Positions 41,394 through 51,940 of a stretch of 64,000 nucleotides of DNA are shown in pieces. The first letter of the stretch is position 1; each line of letters opens with the position of its first letter. The stretch is taken from contig NZ_SJSC01000001.1 in the NCBI RefSeq assembly GCF_004352855.1, forward strand, positions 434,001 through 498,000, given 5' to 3'. Position numbers and translations under genes: made by a program. The DNA comes from Marinomonas sp. KMM3893. GTDB lineage: Bacteria > Pseudomonadota > Gammaproteobacteria > Pseudomonadales > Marinomonadaceae. A model generated the notes under the pieces. It searched no databases, had not been told where the DNA came from, and worked only from the letters and a program-made list of their open reading frames with translations.

Positions 41394-41421
41394 AAAAAAG
41401 GGGGCGAGATGCCCCCCTTTA
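41394..41421 (-). terminator. Hairpin terminator or attenuator between rpsB and tsf
   Basis: GGGGGC (41400-41405) and GCCCCC (41411-41416) pair around GAGAT, and on the minus strand six T's follow. It begins 27 bases after the rpsB stop. Partial termination would lower tsf relative to rpsB. Confidence 0.75.
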
Positions 41422-41448
41422 GAAACCAGAACAAACTAAATAGTTTGC

Positions 41449-42183
41449 TTACGCTTCTGTAGCTTCGCTTACTTCAACAAACTCATCTGCAGAACCAGCA
41501 GTCGCAGAACGACCTTCTAGAACCGCATCAGCGAATGCAGAAACGTACAATTGAACCGCACGAATCGCATCGTCGTTTGCAGGAATAACGTAATCGATGC
41601 CATCAGGATCGCTGTTTGTATCAACAATACCGATAACTGGGATACCAAGCTTGTTCGCTTCTTTAATAGCGATACGCTCGTGGTCAACGTCAACAACAAA
41701 CAGAACGTCTGGAAGACCGCCCATGTCTTTGATACCACCCATAGAAAGCTCAAGTTTTTCAAGCTCACGAGTACGCATCAATGCTTCTTTTTTAGTTAGC
41801 TTTTCAAACGTGCCGTCAGAAAGCTGAGTTTCAAGTTCACGAAGACGCTTGATAGAAGTACGGATCGTTTTGTAGTTAGTCAACATACCACCTAACCAAC
41901 GGTGGTTTACGTATGGCATACCAGAACGAGCAGCTTGTTCTTTGATCGTTTTAGATGCAGCACGTTTAGTACCAACAAACAAAACCTTGTTTTTGTTCTC
42001 AGCCATTTTCTTAACAAGCTCTAGAGCTTCGTTAAGAGCAGGAACAGTGTGCTCAAGGTTAATGATATGGATCTTGTTACGAGCACCAAAAATGAAAGGC
42101 TTCATTTTTGGGTTCCAGTAACGAGTTTGGTGACCAAAGTGTGAACCAACCTGTAATAGGTCGCGCATAGAAACTGTAGGCAT
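41449..42183 (-). CDS. rpsB: 30S ribosomal protein S2
   Basis: RpsB is a structural protein of the small ribosomal subunit and joins late in assembly. The 244 residues start [27 protein letters not shown] and hold [40 protein letters not shown] and the [33 protein letters not shown] block, all typical. A long untranslated leader precedes it and may carry the S2 feedback site (described separately). Confidence 0.98.
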   Translation of the reverse strand: MPTVSMRDLLQVGSHFGHQTRYWNPKMKPFIFGARNKIHIINLEHTVPALNEALELVKKMAENKNKVLFVGTKRAASKTIKEQAARSGMPYVNHRWLGGMLTNYKTIRTSIKRLRELETQLSDGTFEKLTKKEALMRTRELEKLELSMGGIKDMGGLPDVLFVVDVDHERIAIKEANKLGIPVIGIVDTNSDPDGIDYVIPANDDAIRAVQLYVSAFADAVLEGRSATAGSADEFVEVSEATEA

Positions 42184-42380
42184 TTTACTATCCTTTAATT
42201 TGGGTTATTTAAGCTTACCAACCAAGCGCGTCAGCCAGACAAGGTTTAAAGCAACCATTGGCACCCCAGACACACCCACTTAACGTGGTAAGATCGTTAG
42301 TTTAATATTGGTTTTGCTTGCGTTTGAGCCAAAGGCACAACAAGCCGGCGATTTATACCATATTTTAGAATAAACCAAAA
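42184..42380 (-). promoter_or_regulatory. rpsB promoter and long untranslated leader
   Basis: This is the only gene-free stretch over 300 bases (42184-42506). On the minus strand a TATAAA -10 box (42352-42357) with a weak TTTTGG -35 box (42375-42380) and 17-base spacer is followed by a GC-rich CGCCGGC segment. The leader would be about 160 bases, matching what is known for rpsB of gammaproteobacteria, where S2 represses its own translation through a conserved leader. A small hairpin (CCAC-GTTAA-GTGG, 42276-42294 area) and a GGTT/AACC pair are visible. The rest, towards map, holds no clear signal. Confidence 0.5.
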
Positions 42381-42506
42381 GACCTAGGTGGCGTTTTTGC
42401 CGACAGAGTCTCCACGCTTTTTTCACTGCTAAAGGGGCGATTCTCCTTTACAAGTCATGTAGAATAGCGACAAATTTAATACATCAAATATTGAAAGACA
42501 TTTATT

Positions 42507-43364
42507 ATGAGCAACGACATTTTAAGAAAAGTAGAAGCACTAACAAAAAATGGTCGCAGCGACGTCCCAACATGGACACCGAGAACCGCGGCCACACGTT
42601 TCACTGACATCAGTGACATTGAAGGTATGCGAACGGCAGGGAAACTGGCCGCAGACGTACTAATAATGCTTGAAGAATTTGTTGTACCTGGCGTCTCTAC
42701 TGAGCAACTCGACATCATTGCTCACAACTACATTGTTGACGTTCAAGGCGCGATCCCAGCACCACTGAATTACCACGGCTTCCCTAAATCTTGCTGCACC
42801 TCAGTCAACGATGTTATTTGTCACGGCATTCCGAACGACAAAGCACTTAAAAAAGGCGACGCGGTAAACATCGACATCACCATCATTAAAGATGGCTACT
42901 ATGGCGACACCAGCCGTATGTTTTTTGCCGGTGAGGCAGCACCACACATTGAGCGCCTTTGCAAAGTCACTCAAGAAAGCCTCTACCTTGCTATCGACAT
43001 GGTGAAACCCGGCACTCGCCTTGGCGACATAGGTGCCGCTATTGCTTCCTACGCTCACAAACACCATTACTCTGTTGTTGAAGAGTATTGCGGACATGGC
43101 GTTGGCACCACTTTCCACGGCGAACCTCAAGTAGCGCATTACGGCACCCCAGGAACTGGAGTCATCCTAGAAGAAGGCATGACCTTTACCATAGAGCCAA
43201 TGATCAATGCTGGCAAAAAACAGGTCAAGCACACAGGCCCTGATAACTGGATCGCCAAAACCAAAGATGGCCGCCCTTCTGCTCAGTACGAACACACCCT
43301 ACTGGTCACAGCGACCGGAGTGGAAGTACTGACAAAACGCCCAGAAGAAACGCGCTTCTTTTAA
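42507..43364 (+). CDS. map: Type I methionine aminopeptidase
   Basis: Map removes the initiator methionine from new proteins. The metal ligands are seen in VNIDITIIKDGYYGDTSRMFF (two Asp), YCGHGVGTTFHGEP (His), FTIEPMINAG (Glu) and AQYEHTLLVT (Glu). The 285-residue length exceeds E. coli Map by about 20 because of an N-terminal extension (residues about 1-30) before the usual ISDIEGMRTAGKLAADVL. It is divergent from rpsB, the common arrangement, and glnD follows 69 bases later. Confidence 0.96.
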   Translation: MSNDILRKVEALTKNGRSDVPTWTPRTAATRFTDISDIEGMRTAGKLAADVLIMLEEFVVPGVSTEQLDIIAHNYIVDVQGAIPAPLNYHGFPKSCCTSVNDVICHGIPNDKALKKGDAVNIDITIIKDGYYGDTSRMFFAGEAAPHIERLCKVTQESLYLAIDMVKPGTRLGDIGAAIASYAHKHHYSVVEEYCGHGVGTTFHGEPQVAHYGTPGTGVILEEGMTFTIEPMINAGKKQVKHTGPDNWIAKTKDGRPSAQYEHTLLVTATGVEVLTKRPEETRFF

Positions 43365-43372
43365 AGAAGCGC
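43352..43372 (+). repeat. Palindrome spanning the map stop codon
   Basis: GCGCTTCTTT and AAAGAAGCGC are perfect ten-base arms around a single T, and the map TAA stop (43362-43364) lies at the centre. There is no T run, so it is not a standard intrinsic terminator. Confidence 0.55.
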
Positions 43373-43433
43373 CGCGCGCAAACCACCCAATACCGTTAAG
43401 CTATTTTCTTGACCCACGTTTCGAGGCTTTTGT

Positions 43434-46127
43434 ATGGATTTTCCTGCTTTTCCAGATGCTCCGCCGTTATTAACACAAGATGAAAAACACGAGTTGGCAC
43501 AGCCATCTTGTTCAATACAGCGCTACAAAGCCATTTTGGAAGAGAAAACGGCAGCCTATGACAACCTTTTTCACTCTCTGTACCCGATAGAGAAACTCGT
43601 TAAAGGGTTGTCTTCAGTCTATGACGAAGCCTTACAATCTGCTTGGATTGCCAAGGGCTTAGACCAAGAAGAGTCCGTAAGCTTAGTGGCCGTTGGTGGT
43701 TTTGGGCGCAGCGAGTTGCACCCAAAATCCGACATAGACCTACTTATTCTGGTCAAAGACGACGCCACCCCACAGAAAGATAAAATCGAAGCCTTTATCA
43801 CTCTTTTGTGGGATATCAATATCGACGTGGGACACAGCGTTCGCACCATCAGCGAATGCATAGAGATGGCCGCACAAGACATTACCGTCATCACCAACCT
43901 AATCGAATCCAGAACCCTGTATGGCTCTGAAGACCTGCTCGCCAACCTAAAGCTGAATACCGACACCACTCACATGTGGGATGGCCACACCTTTTACAAA
44001 GCCAAATTGGAAGAGCAAAAACGCCGTCACGCAAAATACCAGAACACCGCCTACAACTTAGAACCCAATCTAAAAGAATGCCCTGGCGGATTGCGCGACA
44101 TGCAGGTGATTGACTGGGTCGCAAAGCGCCACCTGCACACCCACAGACTAAGCGCCTTAATCGACAAATCCTTTTTATCCGAAGACGAATACATCCAACT
44201 AAAAGGCGCAGTGGGAAACCTTTGGCGCATTCGCTGGGCCTTGCACATGATTTCAGGGCGCAAAGAGGATCGACTGCTTTTCGATCACCAGCGCACCTTG
44301 ACCAAGGTATTTGGCTTTGACGACGATGATTTAAAGCGAAACGTCGAACGCTTTATGCAAGGCTATTACCAAAGCGTGGCCGCCATTCAGCAATTGAACG
44401 ACCTTCTTCTGCAACACTTTGAGGAATCGTTTTTACTGGCCGACGCTAACGACTCAATCGAAATACTGAACGAGCGCTTCCAATCCTGTAATGGCCAGCT
44501 AGAAGCAAGATCCCCTACCTTGTTTCAAGACAACCCCTCTGCCATGCTGGAGCTTTACGTCCTGCGCGGCAACAATGAAAACATCAAAGGCATCCGCGCC
44601 AACACCATGCGCCAACTGCGCGACAGCCTAGATTTGGTAGACGACGCCTTTCGTAACGACAGCAAAAACACCGACTTATTTTTAGACATCATCGCCAGTC
44701 GATATCGCCTCACCAGCATACTGCGATCGATGAAACACATAGGTTTATTAGGGCGATATTTACCTGAATTCGGCGCCATCATTGGCCAGATGCAACACGA
44801 TCTCTTTCACATCTACACAGTAGATGCCCACACACTGCATTTAGTCGAAAACCTTCGCCGCCTCTGGTTGCCAGAATTCAAACAGAAATTCCCTATTTCA
44901 GCACAAGCCATTCGCCACCTACCCAAGGTGGAATTACTCTATATCGCCGGCCTTTATCATGACATAGCAAAAGGTCGTGGCGGCGATCACTCCGAGCTTG
45001 GCTGCGTCGACGCTCAGGCATTTTGCGAACGCCACGGGCTTTCGAAGAGAGACACCGCACTGATTGTCTGGCTAGTCAGAAACCACCTTTTCATGTCTGT
45101 TACGGCACAGCGAAAAGACATTTCAGACCCAGAAGTGATTTGGGAATTTGCCAGCTACGTCAAAGATCAGGAGCATCTAGATTACCTGTTTATCCTGACC
45201 GTCGCCGACATCAATGCCACCAACCCCACCATGTGGAACAGCTGGCGCGCCTCGCTCATGAGACAGCTTTACCTAGAAACAAAACGCGCATTACGCCGCG
45301 GACTAGACTACCCGATCGACGCCGACATGCAGAGCGATGAGCACAAACAGCGCGCTCTTGAAGTCCTCATCGAGCGCAATGTCGATTTTACCGATGCGGA
45401 AGAAGTCTGGTCTAAGATCGAAGAAGAGTACTTTATTCGCTCCAATGGCGATGAAATTGCGTGGAACACCGAAGCCATTCTACGCCATCGCCCAAGCATC
45501 AAGCCTCTTGTGGCGATCAGCCCACTTGGAGGACGCAATTTCTCTGGTGCTAGCAAGGTATTCATTTACACCCCGAACAGTCGTCACTTATTTGCTGTGA
45601 CAGCGGCCATCTTCGAACAGCTAGGCTTAACCATTCTCGACGCCAAAATCAGCAACACCACAGACAACTACACACTCGACACCTTCGTTGTCATGGACGT
45701 CAATGAAAACGAAACCAGCCTGCACCTCGACCAAGAAAGAATTTCAGTGATACGTGAGACCTTGACGGAGCAACTCAACAACCCGTCTTTATACGAGAGC
45801 CTAGTGCAACGCTACACGCCACGTATTCTAAAAATATTTAACTCACCCGCTACCGCGCATTTTGTCAGCCAACCTGAAGAAGTTTGGTCTGCTCTTGAGG
45901 TAACGGCACCAGATCGCCCAGGACTCTTAGCACTGATCGGGCAGTTCTTCGTGAACAATAAAATCATGCTACACAAAGCCAAAGTCGCCACGTTAGGTGA
46001 GCGCGTAGAAGACACCTTTTACATTACAGAAGAAGATGGTGAGCTCATTACCGACATAGATCGAATGCGCTCTATTTGCGATCTTTTAAAAGAAAAAATT
46101 GACCGCTTTTCACAAGCCATGGATTAA
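43434..46127 (+). CDS. glnD: Bifunctional uridylyltransferase/uridylyl-removing enzyme GlnD
   Basis: GlnD senses glutamine and adds or removes UMP on the PII proteins, setting nitrogen control. The nucleotidyltransferase site is GGFGRSELHPKSDIDLLIL at residues 88-106. An HD hydrolase domain follows near residue 500 (LYIAGLYHDIAKGRGGDHSELG). Two ACT domains lie at the C terminus (about 700-780 and 820-895) and bind glutamine. The 897-residue length is standard. No PII gene is in the window. dapC follows after seven bases. Confidence 0.97.
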   Translation: MDFPAFPDAPPLLTQDEKHELAQPSCSIQRYKAILEEKTAAYDNLFHSLYPIEKLVKGLSSVYDEALQSAWIAKGLDQEESVSLVAVGGFGRSELHPKSDIDLLILVKDDATPQKDKIEAFITLLWDINIDVGHSVRTISECIEMAAQDITVITNLIESRTLYGSEDLLANLKLNTDTTHMWDGHTFYKAKLEEQKRRHAKYQNTAYNLEPNLKECPGGLRDMQVIDWVAKRHLHTHRLSALIDKSFLSEDEYIQLKGAVGNLWRIRWALHMISGRKEDRLLFDHQRTLTKVFGFDDDDLKRNVERFMQGYYQSVAAIQQLNDLLLQHFEESFLLADANDSIEILNERFQSCNGQLEARSPTLFQDNPSAMLELYVLRGNNENIKGIRANTMRQLRDSLDLVDDAFRNDSKNTDLFLDIIASRYRLTSILRSMKHIGLLGRYLPEFGAIIGQMQHDLFHIYTVDAHTLHLVENLRRLWLPEFKQKFPISAQAIRHLPKVELLYIAGLYHDIAKGRGGDHSELGCVDAQAFCERHGLSKRDTALIVWLVRNHLFMSVTAQRKDISDPEVIWEFASYVKDQEHLDYLFILTVADINATNPTMWNSWRASLMRQLYLETKRALRRGLDYPIDADMQSDEHKQRALEVLIERNVDFTDAEEVWSKIEEEYFIRSNGDEIAWNTEAILRHRPSIKPLVAISPLGGRNFSGASKVFIYTPNSRHLFAVTAAIFEQLGLTILDAKISNTTDNYTLDTFVVMDVNENETSLHLDQERISVIRETLTEQLNNPSLYESLVQRYTPRILKIFNSPATAHFVSQPEEVWSALEVTAPDRPGLLALIGQFFVNNKIMLHKAKVATLGERVEDTFYITEEDGELITDIDRMRSICDLLKEKIDRFSQAMD

Positions 46128-46134
46128 CCACCCT

Positions 46135-47337
46135 ATGAACCCCTTTATAGATTCCTTGCACCCGTATCCTTTCCAAAAGCTCTCCGAGTTATTAGAAGGA
46201 CACACACCTAATCCAGACAAACCTCTGATCCGCCTTACGATTGGGGAGCCGCAACACGACTCTCCACAGATCGTACTGGACACATTGGCCAACTCGCTTA
46301 ATGGTGTGAATAAATACCCAAGCACCAAAGGGGAGCTGGCGTTACGCAGCGCCATTTCAAAATGGACAAAAACGCGCTTTCATCTGGACTCGCTTGATCC
46401 AGAAAGCCAAATTCTACCGGTTACAGGCACTCGTGAAGCCCTGTTTGCTATCACACAGACATTGGTCGGCGAAAAAAGCAATCCGCTCGTAGTAAGCCCC
46501 AATCCGTTTTATCAAATCTACGAAGGGGCCGGCATACTGGCTGGTGCAGAATTGCATTTCTTACCTTGTGGACCTGACACTGCCTATAAAATCGACTACC
46601 AAAGTGTCAGTGATGAGATCTGGGCACGCTGCGAACTGCTCTTTGTTTGCTCCCCTAATAACCCAAGTGGCAGCATCACCACCTTAGAGGATTACGCCTA
46701 CCTTATCGCAAAAGCCAAAGCGTTTAATTTCACGATAGTGGCAGATGAATGCTACTCAGAAATCTATTTTGACGATAAAGCACCATTAGGATTACTAGAA
46801 GCCTGCCAACAACTGGGCAACACCTCCTACGAACATTGCCTGATTTTTCAATCCTTATCGAAGCGCTCTAATTTACCCGGCCTGCGCTCAGGCTTTGTCG
46901 CTGGCGACGCCAACCTACTTAAGCCTTTTTTGCTGTACAGAACTTACCAAGGCTGTGCGATGCCTATTCATCACCAAGAAGCGTCTATTACCGCTTGGAA
47001 CGATGAACAACATGTCGCTCAAAATCGCGAGATCTACACTCGAAAATTCAACAGTGTGCTCGATATATTAAGCCGAGTAATGAAGGTCAGCAAACCTGAA
47101 GCTGGCTTCTATCTATGGCCAGAATTGGACATGGATGATGAAGCTTTTTGTATTGCTCTGTACGAGCAAGCCTCCGTACTGGTCCTACCAGGCAGCTACC
47201 TTGGCCGCGAAGTCGATGGCAAAAATCCTGGCAGCAAACACGTACGTATGGCACTCGTTGCAGAAGAATCACAGTGTGTTGAAGCCGCTAAACGCATCCG
47301 CGACTTTTTAACAACCAACAAATTAACGAACAAGTAA
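46135..47337 (+). CDS. dapC: Succinyldiaminopimelate transaminase DapC
   Basis: This 400-residue PLP enzyme of the aspartate aminotransferase fold acts in the succinylase route to diaminopimelate and lysine. The PLP lysine is in SLSKRSNLPGLRSGFVAG, preceded by NNPSG and VADECYSEIYFD. I chose the ATG at 46135, beginning MNPFIDSLHPYPFQKL as in Pseudomonas DapC, seven bases after glnD; an open frame from a TTG at 46099 lies inside glnD. Its place before dapD and dapE supports the assignment over a general aminotransferase. Confidence 0.93.
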   Translation: MNPFIDSLHPYPFQKLSELLEGHTPNPDKPLIRLTIGEPQHDSPQIVLDTLANSLNGVNKYPSTKGELALRSAISKWTKTRFHLDSLDPESQILPVTGTREALFAITQTLVGEKSNPLVVSPNPFYQIYEGAGILAGAELHFLPCGPDTAYKIDYQSVSDEIWARCELLFVCSPNNPSGSITTLEDYAYLIAKAKAFNFTIVADECYSEIYFDDKAPLGLLEACQQLGNTSYEHCLIFQSLSKRSNLPGLRSGFVAGDANLLKPFLLYRTYQGCAMPIHHQEASITAWNDEQHVAQNREIYTRKFNSVLDILSRVMKVSKPEAGFYLWPELDMDDEAFCIALYEQASVLVLPGSYLGREVDGKNPGSKHVRMALVAEESQCVEAAKRIRDFLTTNKLTNK

Positions 47338-47365
47338 CCCCCTTAAAAACTCACTGGAGAACATA

Positions 47366-48403
47366 ATGAGTGATCAAATTTTCGCATTCGGCCTTGGCAT
47401 CGGCACCCAAAACAACGAAGGCAACTGGCTAGAAGTTTTCTACTCTGCGCCAAGCATCAATGTTGAACAAAGCACACTTGATGCGCTACTAGAAAGCACC
47501 AACTACGAAGGCGGCAACAGCACGCTAGTATTAGAAGAAGGCGACCTTAACCGTCTTCACATGAGCCTACTGAAGGCTGGCAACATAGAACAAGCCGAAT
47601 TGGCCTCTCGCCTAAAGGCGTCAACACAACCTGTTGTGCTGTGTGTTCTTGCTACCAATGAAGCCCCAACTAACCCAGCCGAAGCTTACCTTAAGCTGCA
47701 ACTGATCTCCCACCGCCTAGCACAGCCTCATTCCGTTGTGTTAGATGGCATGTTCGGCCTGCTAATCAATACGGCATGGACAAGCGAAGGCCCTATCGAT
47801 GTACGCGAACTGGCGGACCGTCAGCTAAGCGCCCGCATGCAAGGTCGCACCATCGAAGTATTCAGCGTGGACAAGTTCCCTAAAATGCTGAACTTTGTTG
47901 TTCCTACAGGCATCCGTGTTGGCGATGGCGCTCGCATCCGTCTAGGCGCACACCTAGGCGAAGGCACGACTGTTATGCACGAAGGCTTTGTCAACTTCAA
48001 TGCTGGCACTTTAGGCTCAAGCATGGTTGAAGGCCGCATCTCAGCAGGCGTTGTGGTTGGCAATGGTTCTGATCTTGGTGGTGGCTGTTCTACAATGGGC
48101 ACACTTTCTGGTGGTGGCAACATCGTCATTGGTGTTGGTGAGAAATGTCTAATCGGCGCCAATGCTGGTATCGGTATCGGCCTTGGTGATCGCTGCACAG
48201 TAGAGTCTGGCCTGTACATCACAGCAGGCTCTAAAGTGGCTGTACTCGATGAAAACAACCAAGTTGTTTCAACCGTAAAAGCCCGTGAATTGTCTGGCCA
48301 ATCAGACCTTCTGTTCCGCCGTAACTCTGAAACAGGCGCCATTGAATGCAAAACCAATAAAACGGCCATTGCATTGAACGAAGCGCTACACGCTCACAAC
48401 TAG
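47366..48403 (+). CDS. dapD: 2,3,4,5-tetrahydropyridine-2,6-dicarboxylate N-succinyltransferase (long form)
   Basis: DapD succinylates tetrahydrodipicolinate. The 345-residue protein is the longer form found in Pseudomonas and actinobacteria, not the 274-residue E. coli form. It has an N-terminal domain and a C-terminal left-handed beta helix (VVPTGIRVGDGARIRLGAHLGEGTTVMHEGFVNFNAGTLG is split across several turns, residues about 180-225, with glycine-rich GNGSDLGGGCSTMGTLSGGG after it). It lies 28 bases after dapC and is followed by a strong hairpin. Confidence 0.95.
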   Translation: MSDQIFAFGLGIGTQNNEGNWLEVFYSAPSINVEQSTLDALLESTNYEGGNSTLVLEEGDLNRLHMSLLKAGNIEQAELASRLKASTQPVVLCVLATNEAPTNPAEAYLKLQLISHRLAQPHSVVLDGMFGLLINTAWTSEGPIDVRELADRQLSARMQGRTIEVFSVDKFPKMLNFVVPTGIRVGDGARIRLGAHLGEGTTVMHEGFVNFNAGTLGSSMVEGRISAGVVVGNGSDLGGGCSTMGTLSGGGNIVIGVGEKCLIGANAGIGIGLGDRCTVESGLYITAGSKVAVLDENNQVVSTVKARELSGQSDLLFRRNSETGAIECKTNKTAIALNEALHAHN

Positions 48404-48413
48404 TCAAACAAAG

Positions 48414-48445
48414 AAGCCATACTGCAGACATTTGCAGTATGGCTT
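48414..48445 (+). terminator. Strong hairpin after dapD, partial terminator
   Basis: Thirteen-base perfect arms (48414-48426 and 48433-48445) surround a six-base loop. Only TTTATTG follows, so termination may be incomplete. The ribosome site of the next gene (GGAG) begins five bases after the hairpin. Confidence 0.55.
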
Positions 48446-48459
48446 TATTGGAGAAATAC

Positions 48460-48807
48460 ATGATTAGCATTTATGGCATTAAAAACTGCGACACCATGAA
48501 AAAGGCATTTCGCTGGCTAGACGAGCACAATGTCGAGTATCAATTTTTCGACTACAAAAAAGTCGGCGTAGACGCCGAGTTAGCCACCCAATGGCTGGCC
48601 CAGCAAGACTGGCAGACGCTCATTAACAAACGCGGCACCACATGGCGAAAATTGGACGACAACACCAAAGACACCATGAACAACAGCAACGCGCTTGCCG
48701 TTATGATGGCACAACCTTCTATTATTAAACGCCCTCTAATCATCAAAGATGATGCTATTATTCTAGGCTTTAACGCAGAAGACTATGAGCGCCAATTTCT
48801 CAGTTAA
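48460..48807 (+). CDS. ArsC/Spx-family protein (YffB-like)
   Basis: This 115-residue protein has the thioredoxin-like ArsC fold with the start ISIYGIKNCDTMKKAFRWLDEH, where a single cysteine (about residue 9) takes the catalytic place, and the C-terminal IIKRPLIIKDDAIILGF block. YffB of E. coli is its close relative, also encoded before dapE; its substrate is unclear, possibly glutathione-linked. I chose the ATG at 48460 with GGAG upstream. The position in a dap cluster may only be historical. Confidence 0.85.
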   Translation: MISIYGIKNCDTMKKAFRWLDEHNVEYQFFDYKKVGVDAELATQWLAQQDWQTLINKRGTTWRKLDDNTKDTMNNSNALAVMMAQPSIIKRPLIIKDDAIILGFNAEDYERQFLS

Positions 48808-49000
48808 CTGGCGAAGGGTATACTCGTGGCACTTCTTTTGTTTGCTTTTTAACAACCGGTGTCACACTGGGCTTATAGCCTGAATTTGTTGCATCGGATT
48901 GTATGATAGGCACAAAATAGCTCTCCTGAGCAACCGGTGGCTCTAATAGACTACAGGCACTCAGCATTAATCCCAAAACAACAACGATACTTAACTTCAT
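48800..49000 (-). CDS. Small predicted lipoprotein
   Basis: This 66-residue protein has a short hydrophobic signal and a lipobox, LMLSAC, with the lipidated cysteine at position 16. The mature part of about 50 residues is rich in proline, valine and lysine with no known domain. AAAGGTG lies before the ATG. It overlaps the end of the ArsC-like gene by eight bases on the opposite strand. I do not recognise it. Confidence 0.65.
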   Translation of the reverse strand: MKLSIVVVLGLMLSACSLLEPPVAQESYFVPIIQSDATNSGYKPSVTPVVKKQTKEVPRVYPSPVN

Positions 49001-49073
49001 AACACACCTTTATCAAACATCCTGAATCTAGACAGGATAATTTATAAAGCCGTGAAAACCAACACAAAGGTAA

Positions 49074-50497
<1,424 letters not shown>

Positions 50498-50500
50498 ACG

Positions 50501-50875
50501 ATGCAACCTGACATCGAAATATATGTATTGTCGTGCCCAACTGATAATATCGTCACTTGGCTTAGCCAGAAATTCACCCTGCTCGAACAGACTCACCCAT
50601 CATCACTGTGCACCAAAGTGATTCTTGAGTTGGATGGCAACACCATTCCCGTTACCATTTTAGAGCAAGCTTCAGGAAAACGTTTTACCTCCATCTGGTT
50701 TGACTCTAGCCACACCCCTTGGGAAAACGACATTCTCTGCGCTAAAGACGCCTACAGCAGCTTACAGTGCGAAGTACGCTGCAACTACCAAGGCTGGGAA
50801 GAAGAAGGTGATCAAGACCCAGACCAATGGTGGAAGATTAACAGCCACGGTGAAGGTCCTTTTGTTTGGAACTAA
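50501..50875 (+). CDS. Soluble protein of unknown function
   Basis: This 124-residue, acidic protein has no signal peptide or membrane segment. It has conserved-looking aromatic stretches (TSIWFDSSHTPWENDILCAKDAY, WEEEGDQDPDQWWKINSHGEG), several cysteines and no catalytic motif that I recognise. It lies in the dapE-panD group and has a normal ribosome site, so it is likely expressed, but no function can be given. Confidence 0.7.
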   Translation: MQPDIEIYVLSCPTDNIVTWLSQKFTLLEQTHPSSLCTKVILELDGNTIPVTILEQASGKRFTSIWFDSSHTPWENDILCAKDAYSSLQCEVRCNYQGWEEEGDQDPDQWWKINSHGEGPFVWN

Positions 50876-50921
50876 CACCGTCCCACTCACAACTCCTAGA
50901 TAAGATTAAGAGAATAGATTC

Positions 50922-51302
50922 ATGCAAATTACACTGCTAAAAGGCAAACTTCACATGGCAAGCGTATCCCAAGCTGAGCTTTGGTATGACGGTTCATGCG
51001 CCATTGATAAAGACCTTGTAGAGTTAGCTGGCTTTCGCGAATTTGAAAAAATAGACATTTATAACGTTGATAATGGTGAGCGTTTTCACACCTACGTTAT
51101 CCTTGCAGAAGCGGGATCTGGAACCATTTCAATGAACGGCGCAGCCGCGAGAAAAGTTCAAGTTGGGGATCGCGTTATCATTGCGACTTATGGACAATTT
51201 GACGAAAACGAAGCCGATGAGTTCAAGCCAAAACTGGTCTACTTAAACAAAGACAACACAGTGGAACGCACCACCAACACCATTCCAGTTCAAAAAGACT
51301 AA
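50922..51302 (+). CDS. panD: Aspartate 1-decarboxylase
   Basis: PanD makes beta-alanine for pantothenate and coenzyme A. It is a pyruvoyl enzyme that cuts itself between Gly24 and Ser25; the site is visible in [12 protein letters not shown]. The 126-residue length and the [12 protein letters not shown]-terminal region fit. Here it stands apart from panB and panC, which are not in the window. A strong terminator follows. Confidence 0.97.
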   Translation: MQITLLKGKLHMASVSQAELWYDGSCAIDKDLVELAGFREFEKIDIYNVDNGERFHTYVILAEAGSGTISMNGAAARKVQVGDRVIIATYGQFDENEADEFKPKLVYLNKDNTVERTTNTIPVQKD

Positions 51303-51328
51303 GCGTTTTTTCATTTCTTCAAGACAAT

Positions 51329-51364
51329 AAAAAGCCAGTTAAGCATCGCTTAACTGGCTTTTTT
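51329..51364. terminator. Bidirectional terminator between panD and tpx
   Basis: AAAAAGCCAGTTAAGC and its complement form 16-base perfect arms around a three-base loop. T's follow on the plus strand and A's precede on the same strand, so it serves both convergent genes. Confidence 0.9.
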
Positions 51365-51411
51365 GCTTGTCCGTTTAGCCCAGCTTAACGCAGGCCTAAC
51401 ACAAAGCTAAA

Positions 51412-51909
51412 TTAACCTAGAACAGCCAAGGCTGCATCGTAGTTTGGCTCATCCGCAATTTCAGCCACTTGCTCTGTGTACAGAACTTTACCGTTTTCAT
51501 CCAGTACAACCACGGCACGAGACAACAAACCAACAAGAGGCCCTGTGGTGAACGTTAAGCCGTAATCGTCGCCAAAAGAAGTACGGAAACTTGAACCAGT
51601 ATCAACATGATCGATACCTTCAGCACCACAAAAACGCGCAGCAGCAAAGGGTAGATCCGCAGAAACACACAGTACGTTAACCCCTTTTAAAGAAGCCGCA
51701 GACTCATTGAATTTACGAACTGAGGTTGCGCATGTAGGCGTATCAATAGAAGGAAAAATATTTAAAACTAATTTAGCGCCTTGGTAATCGCTTAATGACA
51801 CGACAGACAAATCCGTTTTTACCAACTCGAACGCTGGCGCTTGTGCACCAACAGCTGGAAGCGAACCAACTGTTTCGATTTGATTACCTTTAAGTGTTAC
51901 TGATGACAT
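51412..51909 (-). CDS. tpx: Thiol peroxidase Tpx
   Basis: Tpx reduces hydroperoxides using thioredoxin. The peroxidatic cysteine is in TPTCATSVRKFNE (about Cys60) and the resolving cysteine is in RFCGAEGID (about Cys94), the atypical two-cysteine pattern. The 165-residue length and start SSVTLKGNQIETVGSLPAVG are typical. AAGGA lies before the ATG. The neighbouring cold-shock-domain gene is upstream on the same strand with a gap of 31 bases. Confidence 0.96.
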   Translation of the reverse strand: MSSVTLKGNQIETVGSLPAVGAQAPAFELVKTDLSVVSLSDYQGAKLVLNIFPSIDTPTCATSVRKFNESAASLKGVNVLCVSADLPFAAARFCGAEGIDHVDTGSSFRTSFGDDYGLTFTTGPLVGLLSRAVVVLDENGKVLYTEQVAEIADEPNYDAALAVLG

Positions 51910-51940
51910 GATCTTTTCCTTAACTATCTATAAGAATGTA

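Noticed and set aside
47821..48369. A 182-codon open frame antisense to dapD
   Set aside because: It lies wholly inside dapD on the other strand, has no ribosome site and is rich in proline and serine as expected from a reversed coding sequence.
51370..51432. Possible duplicated end of tpx, as in accA and lpxA
   Set aside because: Downstream bases read KLG-stop against VLG-stop, but only the last three codons fit and the rest do not align.
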